Source of the DNA: Ceratothoa steindachneri
Lineage: Eukaryota > Arthropoda > Malacostraca > Isopoda > Cymothoidae
Assembly: GCA_963969495.1 (NCBI GenBank)
Contig: OZ018338.1
Coordinates: 44,399,206-44,463,205, forward strand
Direction of reading: 5' to 3'
Length of the DNA stretch: 64,000 bases
In this document: positions 22,501 through 39,661 of the stretch, one piece after another
Position numbering within the stretch: the stretch's first letter is position 1
How the letters are laid out: the number at the start of each line of letters is the position of its first letter
Made by a program: the position numbers and the translations under genes
The notes under the pieces: generated by a model
The model's input: the letters and a program-made list of their open reading frames with translations, nothing else
The model's database searches: none
Told to the model about the DNA's origin: nothing

Positions 22501-25500
22501 CTAGTTGGTGTCTAGTCTACGTTCCGCAAAAGACTTAGCTATTACCCTCTTTAATAAAACAAATTAAGGCTTAGCTAACGCATACAGAAATGCAGTTTTG
22601 CCACTGAAGAACGTTCTGAGCGCTTTAGGTAAGTTAATTAAATTTCCTATATAAACAACTCCATATAAAATTTTAATCACTTAGATCAGTAATTTACTTT
22701 TCATTGGTGATTGCTATAATAATATATAGTTTAAATATATGCTGCTATAAAGAGTATATCTATAGTCTAAACAACATATACACACCACACACAAAATCCA
22801 AATCTTTTTGCATTTACTTTTACCGTCTTACCATATAATGAATTAATTGGCCACAAAAAGAGTGGATTGCCAAATGTCGCTTTTATAAGATGCCAGCGTT
22901 TCCTGGCTGCGCCATAAGCATACATTTACAACTTTTAGCCCTTACCTTCTTCGTCTGGTAATCCACTACCACTGTCTATCTCCTCCTTCTTATATGATCG
23001 TATTTAAATTCTTAAACACTTTGCCTATATAACTCGATAGACTTAGTCCCCTGTATTCTTGCAGTCACCTTTTACATTTCTATCTTCCATACGCTTCACT
23101 AATGTTACAACCCTATTTTGTTTTCTAAAACATTACACAGTCGTAAACTTACTTTAGAAGCTCGCCTATTAAATCCCGCAATTCATGTTCATTTCTAGAT
23201 TTTGTAGCTTTCAATACTCATGCTTTTATGTAATACCAATTTTCCATCATTTAAACCTCATCGCTGGGCAAATCGGATCACTATTTATTCTTCATGTATG
23301 GCCATTTTAGCTTCTTTTCTCACCTTTATCACTTCCTTCTAAAATACATCCTTCATATTCGGATTCTCATTTATTTTCTTTCTATGTGCTTCATTTACTA
23401 AATTTTAAACAAATTAATAACTCGTTTCAGTGTGATTTTTCCCCATTGACTACTTTATGGGCATCTCTTTAACAATCATTCGAATTAGACATCGTGCTTA
23501 GGTTCACATCCAGATTTACATCCAATACATATTTTACATCATTGCACTTTAAGTTTTACTCTTTCTCTTTCAAGTTATACCATACTACACATAGTCTTTA
23601 CATTACTAAATACCACTCATTTGAAGCATGTTTCAAGAACTTAAGATTCATCACATACTCTTTCCCTTTCCTGTTTATCCATCAAATTTATTTTCTAATT
23701 ATCTCTTTCTTCTTTCACTGAAACTTTCCCTTCAAAAAACAAACAACTTAACTTTGAACAGTGTAAGCATGATCAATAATGTATCCTGTACATTTCTATT
23801 TTAAAACTTATATTCTCTTTAGCATATCTAACACGCCTATATGTTCTTATGAAAATAGGTTTTTATTGCGCATGTCAGTTAATCCAAGCATGTATCGGTA
23901 TCGTTCCGTTTCTTTGATTTGTACTCAGCTTCATTTTCATACGTTAGAACTGGTAGGATGCCATTGGTAAAATACTTTCGATTTAAATCTATAACGAATT
24001 TTCTCACCCATCCCCGTTTTTATAATCTTTTCCACCAGCTGATTTCGTTTTCATGCTAATATAAAAAGTCCCGAGATTTTCTAAATAAACTTATTCATTC
24101 ATTTGCTAATGGGTTTGATCATAAATGCTAAATTCTCTATCCAGTGTATAACTATATTTCATTATTTTCGTCAGCTAGAAATGCTTTTGATTATTCTCCA
24201 ACCAGTGACCGATATTCTTTTGAACTTTAGAGTAATAATATGATGACTCCCAGATCATGAAATTTTCCTGAAGTATTTCCATGTAAAATTGATTTAATTT
24301 TGTACACGGTCAGGATCTTGGATGTCTCGTAAAAGACATGTAAAGAGGTTTAAAGAAATGATGCTTGCCTCTTTTTATCCATTTTGCATTTTGCATGCTA
24401 CTTATGCTTCCAATATAAATGAAGAGGTTACTTGACTAGATATATAGAAAGTATGTTATTACAGTGCTCTCAAAACTGAGTCAGCCTTTTCATAGTGTAC
24501 TGAATGCCATGCAGAGAAGTGTTTAATACTCATAAGATGGTACAAGAGTTGTTGAGCAACCAAAAGATTATCCCATGTAATATAGATAATTTTTAAACGT
24601 GCCTTTCTAATGAAAAATTGCGGCCAAGTGGTTTAGTCTGTTGTTTCATACTTTTTAAAGTGTATTTTGCGGACAAGCATTTGTCTGGCATAGATTTCAT
24701 GACTTTGACTGTCGTTTAAGAAAAGAAATACAACCTGTTTAAATCTTTTTGTTAGACATTTTTCAACAAGGTGACAAGAAGGGCAGCGAACCGTTTTCCT
24801 CACTATTTTATAAGATCAATACTTGTATCAGCTTCAGAAAGTTTATTTCATTTTTAAAATAGGTAAAATAGGTAATTTGAAGGCGCAATTGATAACTATT
24901 CAGTCATCGCATCTTCCCTATTACTTGAGTTATTTTTTGATTTTTATCTTTCTCCATCTTGCATTGCCAACTTCTGAATTTACTTTAGTAAAAATTATCT
25001 TTTTCTTACTTCGACTTCCTAATCCCCACTCAAGAAGTTTTAGTCTTTAGATTCTATCCTTCACATGCGTTTGTTCTCTCAATAAAATGTATATTACATA
25101 ACTTCTTATTATCCGTTTATTATCTGTTATTTTGATTGTTTCGTAAATTTATGTAACTCATTTATTTCATTATTAATTTTGTTTTTCTCTGTTAACTTTA
25201 GGAGTCATGACTCATTTCATGCTCAACCTTTGGAATGGCTTGTGATATATCTGTCATCATTGATGGTAAATCTGGAATTATTAAAAGATAAGATCTCATT
25301 ATAAATCCTAATAACAGTTTAGTTATGTCTGATAGATTCTTTTACTATTATTCCCAAGGTAGACATCTAAAAGTCTCCCTGATCATTGTTGTAACCATTT
25401 TTTTGTGATATGCAGGAGAGTTGGGTGGTTGAATTTTTAAGTGCTATTAAAAGAAGCGAACGGGTGGTGCAATTGCCTGTTACAAATTTAATAGTGATAT

Positions 25501-27359
25501 TGTTTAGAATAGTTGAAAGGCTTTTTCAGTCTAGGAATAGAAAACAGAGAAACCCTATGCATTAATTACTTCCAGAACATTAAGTCTTCAAATGCCTACA
25601 TATGTCTCTTCTTGTTGAAGAAAAGTCTGAATATCAGAACCACCATGTCAAAGTCTTATGGTTGGCGAATGGAGGTTTTCATACATATGCGTAAAATGAA
25701 AAGAGAGGCTTGTTCGGAACCCGCGCCTTTGGATTATAATTCTTTTTATCATGTGAATTAATATGAATTGGTTGGCTTACGGTTGTCTAATCTATCTATC
25801 CCATTTTCATATCTTTTCATATTATTCATTGCAACTCCCCTACAATTTTCCTTATTGTGACACACATGTCAACCATTAGTTCTTGCAGAAAAAATTACGA
25901 TAAAGGACTGCAGATGGTTATTTGCACTGTAATTACTTCTAAAATATGTGCTCTGGCAGCTGTTGTACAGTTGAGTCTTATCATTATTTCTTTGGTAATG
26001 TCTTTTTAAGCATTTTATGTGTTGTGAGAGAATTGGGTTTTTTGTATTTCTTTAATTATTTTCGCTGGCATTGTTTTAAGGGTAAGATTTTGCTAAAGCG
26101 TTTGGCCATAACACAGGGACCTTCTTTCTTTAAACTATGGAAGTTTACCGATAGCCGAATATAGACAATGGTAAGGTGATAGGATTGGTAAGGTAAAGTA
26201 GTCGACAGTATGGAAAATCATATGTGGATACCGGTGACTTGGGTTGTGAAATTTTCATTTCCAACTGGCTACTTTCTTCAAGGTAAATTTGGAGCGATAT
26301 ATTTACACTGAGATGTGGGGTTAACACTTGAAATGACGCCCCCAACAGATTGGTATCCTTTCAATTGATCTTCTTTAAATAGTAGGATACTTCTTAGTTC
26401 AGTGTGGCTTGGATCGGAAAATGAATGGAGCGATCATTCTTGTGATGGAGGAATAATAAAATCTTCAGATTTTTAATTCTTCGTAGTTTATTTTCAACAG
26501 AGGAGTAGTGTGAAAATTGACTTCAGATAAATTATTTCCTGTTTCTTGTTCACTTTTTCTCAGTGGCGACTGGAAAAATAAATCCTAATGTGTGTCAAAA
26601 GTACTTTTCATGGATGAAAAATAGAATTAAGATACGGTAATATTTTAATCCTCCATTACATTAACCCCTTCCTCTCATGTTACCTAAATACAGATATATT
26701 TAAATTCAATGATGTTTTTCACCCAAATTGATTTTATGAACATGGTAATTTGGGATTCTTCTCCAAACTAACGCGCATGTATTTATATATTCCCATGTAA
26801 ATCATGTTATCTTCTATATACGACTAAACAAGTATAGATATAGAAATTATAAATCAACAAAATAAACGCAGTTACAGTTGGTGGACAACTTTGAATGAAC
26901 TTTTCATGTGATTATGATTTCCATGGATACCAAATTGATGAATCTATGCTAAAACACTAATATTCCTACTGTCGAGATTCAAACCATTATTGTTTAATTT
27001 TCAACACCCTCCTATCGTTAATTAAACCCACTCCTAAATTTAATTAACCCTGCACGAATCAACCAACGGCGAGTCGGTGGACACCTTCTCCGTGGTTGCG
27101 ACGAAAAATGCTGTTAATTATTCGCAAACATTTGTAGTTTTTGATTTGCAGCGATTTAAGGACTCTACAAGAAGGGACCTATGGGTAATCACTGTGTGAT
27201 TTACAAACTCATAAGACATCTATATTTAGCGTATGCTCGGTATTTGTGACCAAATTATGATTTACAAATAACAAAGATATTCAATAGCAAAACGAGAATA
27301 TATTTCCCAAGGAATGTATTTTTTGACATAAATAAGTAAAAGTTTACTAAATAAACTGT
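18601..27359. other. Long AT-rich region without recognised genes
   Basis: Apart from the (TA)n tract at 19494-19531, I recognise nothing. Many open frames here (for example 21892-22182, 23494-23721, 24823-25050, 25946-26164) are low-complexity hydrophobic readings of pyrimidine-rich plus-strand DNA and carry no motif. About 21000-24100 is noticeably C+T-rich on the plus strand. Confidence 0.45.
19494..19531. repeat. (TA)n microsatellite
   Basis: Uninterrupted alternating TA for about 38 bp. Unlike the tracts at 47-49 kb it has no inverted repeat next to it. Confidence 0.97.
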
Positions 27360-27940
27360 GCTTCAGCCTCAATTGCGGCCTTAATACGGCCTTGGAAGAA
27401 ACAGCATGTCTGGTCGTGGTGGTTCTCACTCATGCTGTCCGCGAGGGTCACGATGGTAGCCATCAACGAAGCTTTAGCATTTAGGGGCCTATGGTTTGTG
27501 TCTGTCTCAACGATGCGCCAAATTTTGTAGTTTAGGAACCCCAGATCGGGGAAAAATCACATATTAGAGGTCACATGATCATGAAAATACTCGGTCAGCT
27601 AGTGGAGGCCGAAGTGATCCTTATGAGAGACATGGGTGTCCTACCGGAACATGTACAATCTTCCCAGAGCTATCTACGTCCTACATTAACTTCTTGAGCT
27701 GAGGTCGTTATTGATTATTGTCTCGTACCTACCGACGGAATTCACTCGTTGAAACGACTTATGGCCACTGGAAATGATTCATTTCATGGATACATATTCT
27801 CCAGAGGCTAGATATTTTTTTATAAACTTGAACATAAAAGGCTTGGTCAAGTTTAAGAAGATGGTAATCTCAGACTCGTCAATGTTGGAGGTTAAAACTA
27901 CAAAGACGGCGTTTCCTTTCATTTCCTTTCGCGGATTAGA
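27360..27940 (-). pseudogene. Mariner-family transposase C-terminal relic
   Basis: Minus-strand reading of about 27363-27552 gives PDLGFLNYKIWRIVE and then SMSENHHDQTCCFFQGR and IKAAIEA. These match the end of mariner transposases of the type with PDLNPLDYxIWxxLE. The third catalytic Asp is replaced (LNY for LDY). Farther upstream a weaker reading, IFFKLDQAFYVQVYKKIS (about 27810-27860), fits the segment after the first catalytic Asp. The FQQD block between them is badly eroded. No terminal repeats were found, so the edges are approximate. The lineage is different from the DD41D element at 4883 and could be close to maT; this is a guess from the wording of the motifs. Confidence 0.7.
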
Positions 27941-30379
27941 AGCTGCCACGTTTCTAGTAAAATAGAGAGATGATAAAGTTTGCGTTATTTATGCCTAGTG
28001 CTTTCTTCTCACACACCTGGCTTTGCAAAGGGAAAAGGAAAGATGTTGGGTCATTTATGATTTTTTAAAGATGAGTTCTCTAACACTTGGATGTACCATA
28101 TAGTGTTAGAATTATCTGAAATATCACGTAATTACGGCGAAAGAATCTAATATAAAGTTAGAAAGTTACTAAGTCGGGGGTGATTGATATCGTTATATTT
28201 TCCTCACTTTGTCTCATTTTCATTCTCATTATACATATTTTTGATTGTTAATTTTACGTGTACTCTCGTATTATAATTTGATTACGTCTTCAAGAATATT
28301 AATTTTATCTTAATAGTTATATGAAAGAAATGAAACTTTTCAGCCATTCAGCCCACGAATATCTTTTTCCCACATCTTTAAGAGGATAGAAATATCATTA
28401 AGTCAACTATTATTAACTAATTATTTTTTTTTTGTTTTTTAAGTTAACCGAAGTTATGTATAAAATGGATCACCTTAAAGTGGATTATAATTACTCAACA
28501 ATATTTATTTTATCTTAATTATTTTTTTATTCATCCTTTGTCTGTTAGTTGCGCTTATTTGTTTGTTTCGTATATTTGAGCAAGATCAAAATACTTGCAA
28601 AACTCTTTTCTTTCATTTGTTTTTTTCTGTGCCTTCCTTTGATCTTGAAGGTATACTGACCAAAGCGTTTGGTCTTTTTTTGTGTTATTATCCTTTGGGA
28701 TATTACAAACACAAATATATACATGTATATAATGTTAATATATTTTTAAGAAGAATAAATATGTGGCAGTGAAAATTTCCATCATACAGAGGGTTTGATA
28801 AATTAAAAACCTGTACATAAAAGGTTTAAAATATTATTTAATCAAGATTTCGCCACTCGAATAAATGAGAGAGAGTCAGAAGTTTAGGGAATGGAGTGCA
28901 ATAGAATTAAGTATTCTTTATAATGATCATATGTCAACGCGTTGTGGGGCTTCTTTGCTGTATCACTATATAGAAAAAGCCAGTCTAGATGTTCTAAAGT
29001 GCTACAGTTTGGTTGAGGGTGGAGGGTGAATAGGAGAGGGAAATAGTTGTTTCGTATAACTGTAATGATAGAAAATTAAATAGAAATTGATTCATAACTT
29101 TTAAATAAGTTTTTTTTAGTGAATATATTAGAGACATTCTAAAAAGAGAGTACGAGAGTAAGGTAGAAAGACAGGATTTAATCTGATAAGCGAACGCTTA
29201 GGGTTATTAATGAGGGCCCATGTTATATTGCTCATATTTAGTTGTAAATAAATTTATGGTGTGTCGATCCAAGATATGCCTCAATTAACTGCGAGTAATT
29301 GAATTTGATAATAATCAAGGTTCGAGGCAACGATCGTATCGTTTTTTGATTTGTTAAAAAAGCCACATAGTTTTTTCAGATTCTTGAAATATGGGTGTAG
29401 GTTTGGTGGCAGGCAATGAGTAGTTTATAATCGGATAGAAATTCGACCAAGGAAGAAAATAGAAAAATGATCACATTACTCACTTTCATCATCCATAGTT
29501 TTGATGGCTATAAGACGTGGCATTTTCAATGAACTCGTTCTAAAAGTGTCTTTTAATTTTATGTTAGGGGAAAGTCAGATGATAGACGAGTTTGGAGATT
29601 CAATTGTTTATTTATTTAGTAATCAAAGATAATGGCTGTCTAGGTAAAAGGGTTTTCACATTTTTAAATATAATTTGATCTTAAAATAAAATTTTCGTAG
29701 AAATCTTTCTTTAGCCTTTACTTTGAGATACCTAACCGTCCTTTTCGTACTTTGGTAAATTAAAACGCCCAAATGGAGAGAATCTCAAACTTCTAGGTGA
29801 GATTAAAAATTATTAGAAGCAATATAATAAAGATCACATAAGTAAAAGAATAGTAATAATGCACCGTAAACTCTTCTGTGGCTTAGATTTTAATAATGTA
29901 CATCACAAAGCATTTTACATGAGAGCCAGTTTCGGAATTTTGCCTTGATTTCAATCATCGCTCAACAAATAGTTTAACATGAAACCGCTTGTCATAAATA
30001 ATCAAATTTCTCTGTAAATGTTGAGAGGCGGAGTAAAGAAATAATCGTTTTGATCAGTCAAATTAAGAGAAAAACGTGAGAAAACTTTTTGACCAAACAG
30101 AGGGAGGAGACTTCGAGAATTCACTCACCAATAAGGAAAGAGTAACAATACGGCGCGAATGTGATGAGACCTCTCGTGGCAGGCGATGTTTGTCTTCTTG
30201 GTGTGTGTAGAAAGTGGCTCTGGGACCACTGATTATGAACTCACGACTGGCCCAGCGGGCAGCTGTTAGCTGGGTAACCCTCCATCTCCAATTAGGGGAG
30301 TCGTACGTCTTCTTCTACTTAGGGTGAATTGTGTTCCCAGGCTAAGTTACCTTCGGGGCAAAGAAGATAGGATGTTGTA
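27941..30379. other. AT-rich DNA, nothing recognised
   Basis: No gene, RNA or repeat was seen. The part near 30100-30370 is less AT-rich but matches nothing that I know. Confidence 0.45.
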
Positions 30380-30870
<491 letters not shown>

Positions 30871-32789
30871 GACACAAAATCTGACCCGAAAGTTATGGCG
30901 GAAATCTCACAGGTTTAACGGTCTTCCCGTGTGTATGTCTGTGTGCAAATCCTGTGTGAAAAACCGTGTGCCACGTCCCACAGGACTCATATATTTTGGA
31001 CATTTTAGTTTATCTTTTGTTTTTTTATTTTGGCTGTTTATTGGATTAGTTTTTTTATCTTTGTCACTATAAGTTTCTGTTTTTCATCTCACTAAATAAA
31101 TCTGCTCAAACATCAAGATTATTAGTAAACTTTTCGTGTACATTTTTACTCCTTTTTTTCTGAAAATTCTTTCTGGGTCTGTCCTCTATCAATAAATTTA
31201 CTTTATCTCTCCACCATATCTCTGTGTGCACTTAGGGTACACATAATTTGTATCCTACCTTAATCTTAGCGAGCGTTTTGTTACCAGATTTCCATCTACG
31301 TGACTTAGGGAAACATACCTTCAAATTCAGAACTTTATAAAACCAATTCTTCGGCCTCGTCACTGCAATTATCTTATACAACGTGTGACTGCAAATCATG
31401 TTATATACCTAAATATGGATGAAGTTAAAAGTATATTTATTCTTTGTCATAGTTTACAATTGTCAGAAGAGAAACTCTTCCGTGCATAAAACGCACTGCT
31501 GATTACTTCATGTCACAATCAATATCTGTCAACATCAATTTACTCAAGAATCAAAAAATATTGTATCGAGGATGTTTGCTATCTTGCGTTTTACTCTAAT
31601 ATTAGACAAAGAATTAATTATAGTCTCGACTTTTGGTAACTGCTAATTTATTTGCAACATTTTGATATAGCAATTGTTAAAAATTCTTCCTCGCTATTAA
31701 TAACGATGCTGAGCTGCTATGATGCTTAAAATTCTGCTGCAATAACGTAATAGATTTTTGGCGATAAATGATGGATAAGCTTACTACATATAACTTATAA
31801 TCTTCTTAAGGAAACAATATGTACTCGGAGCAACAAAGGAGTTATATTAAAAGCTCTAGTTGATGTTGAAGATGCAAATAATGATCGAAATGGAATTAAA
31901 AAGATGCTTATTGTTGCCATTTTATTGGATATCTCATGTAAGTGCTCTGATTCATCTATCAGTGATTACTATCCTGATTGGATCTTTGAGGAAGAATGAT
32001 TCGGAAAAAGTTCTCATCGCTTTAATTTGTGCGGCATTAATTTGACGAGTTTGGTAGGCGTTAAAGCATAAAGTTAAGTGGGAAATTGCGTGTTACGTGA
32101 TTAAGTGCATATTAGTTTCTAGAATTGCGTATTCTTGTTTTGAGTATTTGGCTGCTTTGTCATATGAGAGCAAGCTGACTGGAATGGGTTGCAGGAATAG
32201 TTGTGTTACGAATAAAAATCAGATGGTCTAACGAAACTATGATGTCTTCCTGAGCGATGCGAGATTGAAAAGTATTTTAATGATGTTTATTATCTATTGT
32301 CGAATGAGATGCTGTACCTAATAATAAGGATTTGTATTATTGGGAATCAACAGGATTAAGTATAAACGCTTTATGGGAAGAATAATTGAGGATTTGGTCC
32401 ATTTCAGTGGACAATTTTAAGATAAAATCTAGCTGTGACACAGATTATATTATGATGTATGTAGGATCTAATTATGTTTTGCCTACAAGGTTTAAAGGAA
32501 CTACTGACTAGGTAGACACCACTAATGATGAAAAAGCTGAAGGAAAAGAGTATGAATGTAGCGTTTTTAGGTATACTTCTGAGAAGAGTTACGACGAATG
32601 TTTTACATGGAAGAGCTTCATATATTAAAAACTCTCTTAGCTTTTCCTAGTAAGAAAGTTAGCGGAGGAGAGCTATTGGAGGAGTTTGACGAGCGCAGTC
32701 GTTGACTGCAGCTAAACATAGGCTCTCGTCCAAACAAGGAAGGTATTTAAATATTGCTTTGGTAGATTTAACGAAAAGCCTGCGGAAAA

Positions 32790-32870
32790 TACCGATTTCT
32801 AGTTTTTTTCTCCCTTAACCCGTAATTGGACGCTACTCCAGTGTGTCCTGTCCCCCTTGAACTAGAGAGC
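32790..32870 (+). repeat. Dispersed repeat block, copy A
   Basis: Contains CGTAATTGGACGCTACTCC and AGTGTGTCCTGTCCCCCTTG. It aligns with 34330-34398 in the same orientation, at roughly three quarters identity by eye. Family unknown. Confidence 0.7.
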
Positions 32871-34329
32871 GCCGCGGAGACTATTATTAGCAGCAATGAA
32901 ATAATCATGAACAAGATCGAAATGCTCAAAATCTAACAAAAATTGCGCGCAGTTTGAGGAACAAGAGCAATTAATTGAATTTCTTTGTTTTGTCATAAGG
33001 TTTTTATATTATCGTATTACGACGAAATTGAGAAAAAGTTCTAAAGTTGACCTTATTGAAGAATGCATTATTTCATACATAAACCAAATTATTCGCGACA
33101 ATGAAAGACATCAAAAATTATTTTACGTTTGAGATTTTAGCTTTTAAGTTCATAAATAAAGTTGTCGTGGTTTATCGATTCCCCCAAGACAAAATGAAGT
33201 GTAGTTGATTATTTATTATTTTTAAACGCTCCTGAATCTAATTAAGCAAAAAGAAACGGTAAAGTTTATAAACGGTGGCTTTACTTTTTCCGCTTGGTTG
33301 TTAACACCCGTAGAATTTGTATGGACTCTTTATTAATATGTGATATGAATATTGAGCCTGTAATTTTTAAGCGGGTAAGAAGATATGGAATAAAAATCCC
33401 TTGGAGGTTCCTCGCCTGCATGGACATTGGGTTAGATAGGGTGATACTTTGGCTCAGGTTGAGGTACTGTGTCTGATATCTGAATGATAAAGCTTCTCAC
33501 CAGCAATCAGGAAACTCGGATTCAATTCCGTGTAAGGATAATTCAAATCTTTCCCTTGGCATTCTTTGCTTTGTTAGGATGAATTACTTTTATTGTGCCG
33601 TCCTTTGCCTTCCTTGATTCTTGTCTTGCAATACCTATTTCTCTTAAACAGCTCTTATTTTTAGCCAAGATGCGGCTGGAAGTGTAGCCTTTTAGGCAGG
33701 CATCTTTTCTCACAAAAAATAAGTTAGGTAGATATAATGATCGGGGACAGTAACAAGGAACCGAATCAAGAAAAAAAATAAAGCTGTTTTAAATGTTAAT
33801 AAAATGAAGAAATTCTGTTACATAAGAGTGCTGTAGTGGTCAGAATTATATATGTGCTTGCCGAGGCTGATCGTCAGAAAACCCTGCTTTGAGGAACTCT
33901 GCTCTTCTTATTGGCAGATCGACTCAAAACATTGGCGCTTTCCAATTCATTTGACGTTGCAGGTGATTGTGTTGTGAAGCAATGGTTGAGAGTGGGTCTT
34001 TCCTCCGGGTTGATATCTGTTATACTCAATCCTTCTACACATTGTTTCCATGTAACATCTGGTCTCATACATCCCTTTGGCTTGTTCTTTCATCCTCGCT
34101 CTAACTGTTATTTATCATGGTGGGATGCCATCGTAAATTCTTGCTCGGTTTTGTGGGATACTTCGAGGTTGAATAGACTCAAGAGTCATATCGTTATATC
34201 CGATGTTTTCTAATGTAGGGTGCGTATATTCCTTTTGCGTTGTATATATTCTTTGTGTTTGATCTCGTAGTCGTCTTGGTGACTTTTTAAACTGGTTAGG
34301 ATATTTGTTGGCTTAAAATACAAATTTCA

Positions 34330-34398
34330 TTTGTTTTTCTTCCTTGATTCGTAATTGGGCGCTTTTCCAGTGCGTCCTGGCCCCGTTGAACAGTGCGG
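34330..34398 (+). repeat. Dispersed repeat block, copy B
   Basis: Contains CGTAATTGGGCGCTTTTCC and AGTGCGTCCTGGCCCCGTTG, the partner of copy A. The two lie about 1.5 kb apart. Nothing in between identifies a long-terminal-repeat element. Confidence 0.7.
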
Positions 34399-36243
34399 TG
34401 ACTGTATGTGTGTGGCAGTGTGAACGATGTGGAAATCCCGAATCCAGTGTCTGTGCACCTTTTTATTATATAATGTTGGCTATAGAGTGTAGCCAGTTTT
34501 TCTTATAACCAAAACAACTAAAAATGTTGTTTAGCGTCTTGGTATATCTCCAACGTAAATTGTATCCTAGGAAATATACCATTGATATGACGATGAGTCT
34601 GATACCAATACTTTCCAATGATTCACAAACATTTGAGCTAGATAATCCAGCGTTCACTAGAAAAAATGCTCTTAAGCGAGTTAACTAAATAATCAAAGTC
34701 TCATAACACGAAAACATTTTTTTAGAAAATAACCGTGACTGGGTATGACTTGCCAAGGAATGTCGTTAAAAGCACTACATAAATATCTTTAAGGATAGAA
34801 TCAAAAGTTTTTCTTTGCTGGTTTGTAAATTTGTAATTCTGTAAAATCCTTTGAAACGTAGCTTTTGTAAGACGGAATCTAACGTTTTTATAGTTTTATA
34901 CATAAGTGGAATATCTTTAGGGCAAATTTAACTCCGGACAATTTGTCTCTTTAGTAGATATATGCCGAGCAAAACTGGAGAAAAAGAATCTTCGCTTGTA
35001 TAAGAGCTTGGGTTTTGCAAGGGTGACATCTGGTTCTCTGCGCTAACTGAAGAAACTCTCTCACACTAACATCCCTAAGCAGGCAGATCTGAACTCAATT
35101 GGAAATCTTATAGATTCACTCATTTATCTTTAAGCTGAAATTAGTCAATATAGTCATTATAGTGAAATTTGGATAGTATCGTGTATCTTAAAATTTGGGG
35201 ATTCGTATTTTAGGAGTTGTATTTTCTGCCGGCATAATTGGTATTATTATTCTGGAGCCAAAGTAAGAAAACTCCACAAATGTAAGCTTGGTTCCCATTA
35301 GTTCTCTAACAAAGAAGCAATTATATAGTTAAGGAAATAAAGTTAAAATAAAAAATATTATAACTTCAATTTTAATGAATAAATTTAAGTTTGACTACGG
35401 TTTCAATTTTTTAAACTAATTAACCTCTATATCATTTTATTATCTTAGCATTACCGTGTGTGTTCTGAGGCCAATTTTATTCAGCGTTTAACTTTTAATT
35501 TTTATTATGTGACGTTACGGGTGAGAGGGTAAGAAAAATCAAGGCAAGTGAACCACCTACCAGATACAATATTATTACAAAAATAACAAATTATTTTTAT
35601 AATATACTACGCAGAGAACAAGGATGCAAACCTATTTCCTCATAATTAGTTAAATGATGTAAGTCGTTATTATAGCAATGACTATCCAAATTTACACTCC
35701 ATTGGGCACGCCTGGGAGGGTCTTTTTATTGCCATTCCATCATGCCCTTACTTGCTTTGCGTGGATGCAGAGAGTCCTCCAGAGGTCCTCGATGCAATAT
35801 GAATTTTCCTACTCATTGCTATACTAACCGCAGACTATCACTATGGACAGTACAGTTTACCTTACTATTAACTGATGTAAATATAGGAATCAATGGCATT
35901 GATGACCTTGCAGACTAATCGATTATTTTCAGTCATATCTCTTGGGTCACACACTTGGAATCTGTTAAGGTGAAGGTAGGCGGGAATTTATCCTAAATCA
36001 AACACTCCTTATCGATTCATTTGATCTAATTTTGTCTTCAAAGATAGGTAACCAGTGAGGTAAGTGTTTAGTATTTATGTGGTCTATATGGTGGCAGGTA
36101 TGATAGAATGCAACTTTCGGCCTTCCTTTTGCTTATTATCGTGAAGCAGAGTTGGTATTTGATAAATATTTTTCCCCAGTTTTGCCCTGTTTAAGCCTTA
36201 AGTCATTTGGAACAATCACTTCGATGATCAGTGGAATGGTCAG

Positions 36244-39563
<3,320 letters not shown>

Positions 39564-39661
39564 CAGTTTGAATCTTATCACCAATTCTGAATTGGTGATA
39601 AGATTTATACCGCTTAAATTCAAACTGAAATTTATTAAGAATTTACAATTCTTGATAAATT
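39564..39661. repeat. Two adjacent hairpins, the first nested
   Basis: Hairpin 1: AATCTTATCACCAATTC (39571-39587) and its exact reverse complement (39589-39605), 1 nt apart. An outer 10-bp stem, CAGTTTGAAT (39564-39573) with ATTCAAACTG (39618-39627), encloses it. Hairpin 2 follows: 39629-39643 pairs with 39647-39661 over 15 bp with one mismatch and a 3-nt loop. Confidence 0.9.

Larger units (their letters stand above)
30871..36243. other. AT-rich region, one duplicated block only
   Basis: The only structure noted is a pair of related blocks at 32790-32870 and 34330-34398. Open frames at 31860-32045, 33294-33476 and 33911-34213 have no motif that I recognise. Confidence 0.45.

Noticed and set aside
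33874..34213. Overlapping frames on both strands near 34 kb as a gene
   Set aside because: Neither frame carries a known motif; the reading MRPDVTWKQCVEGLSITDIN could not be tied to any family.
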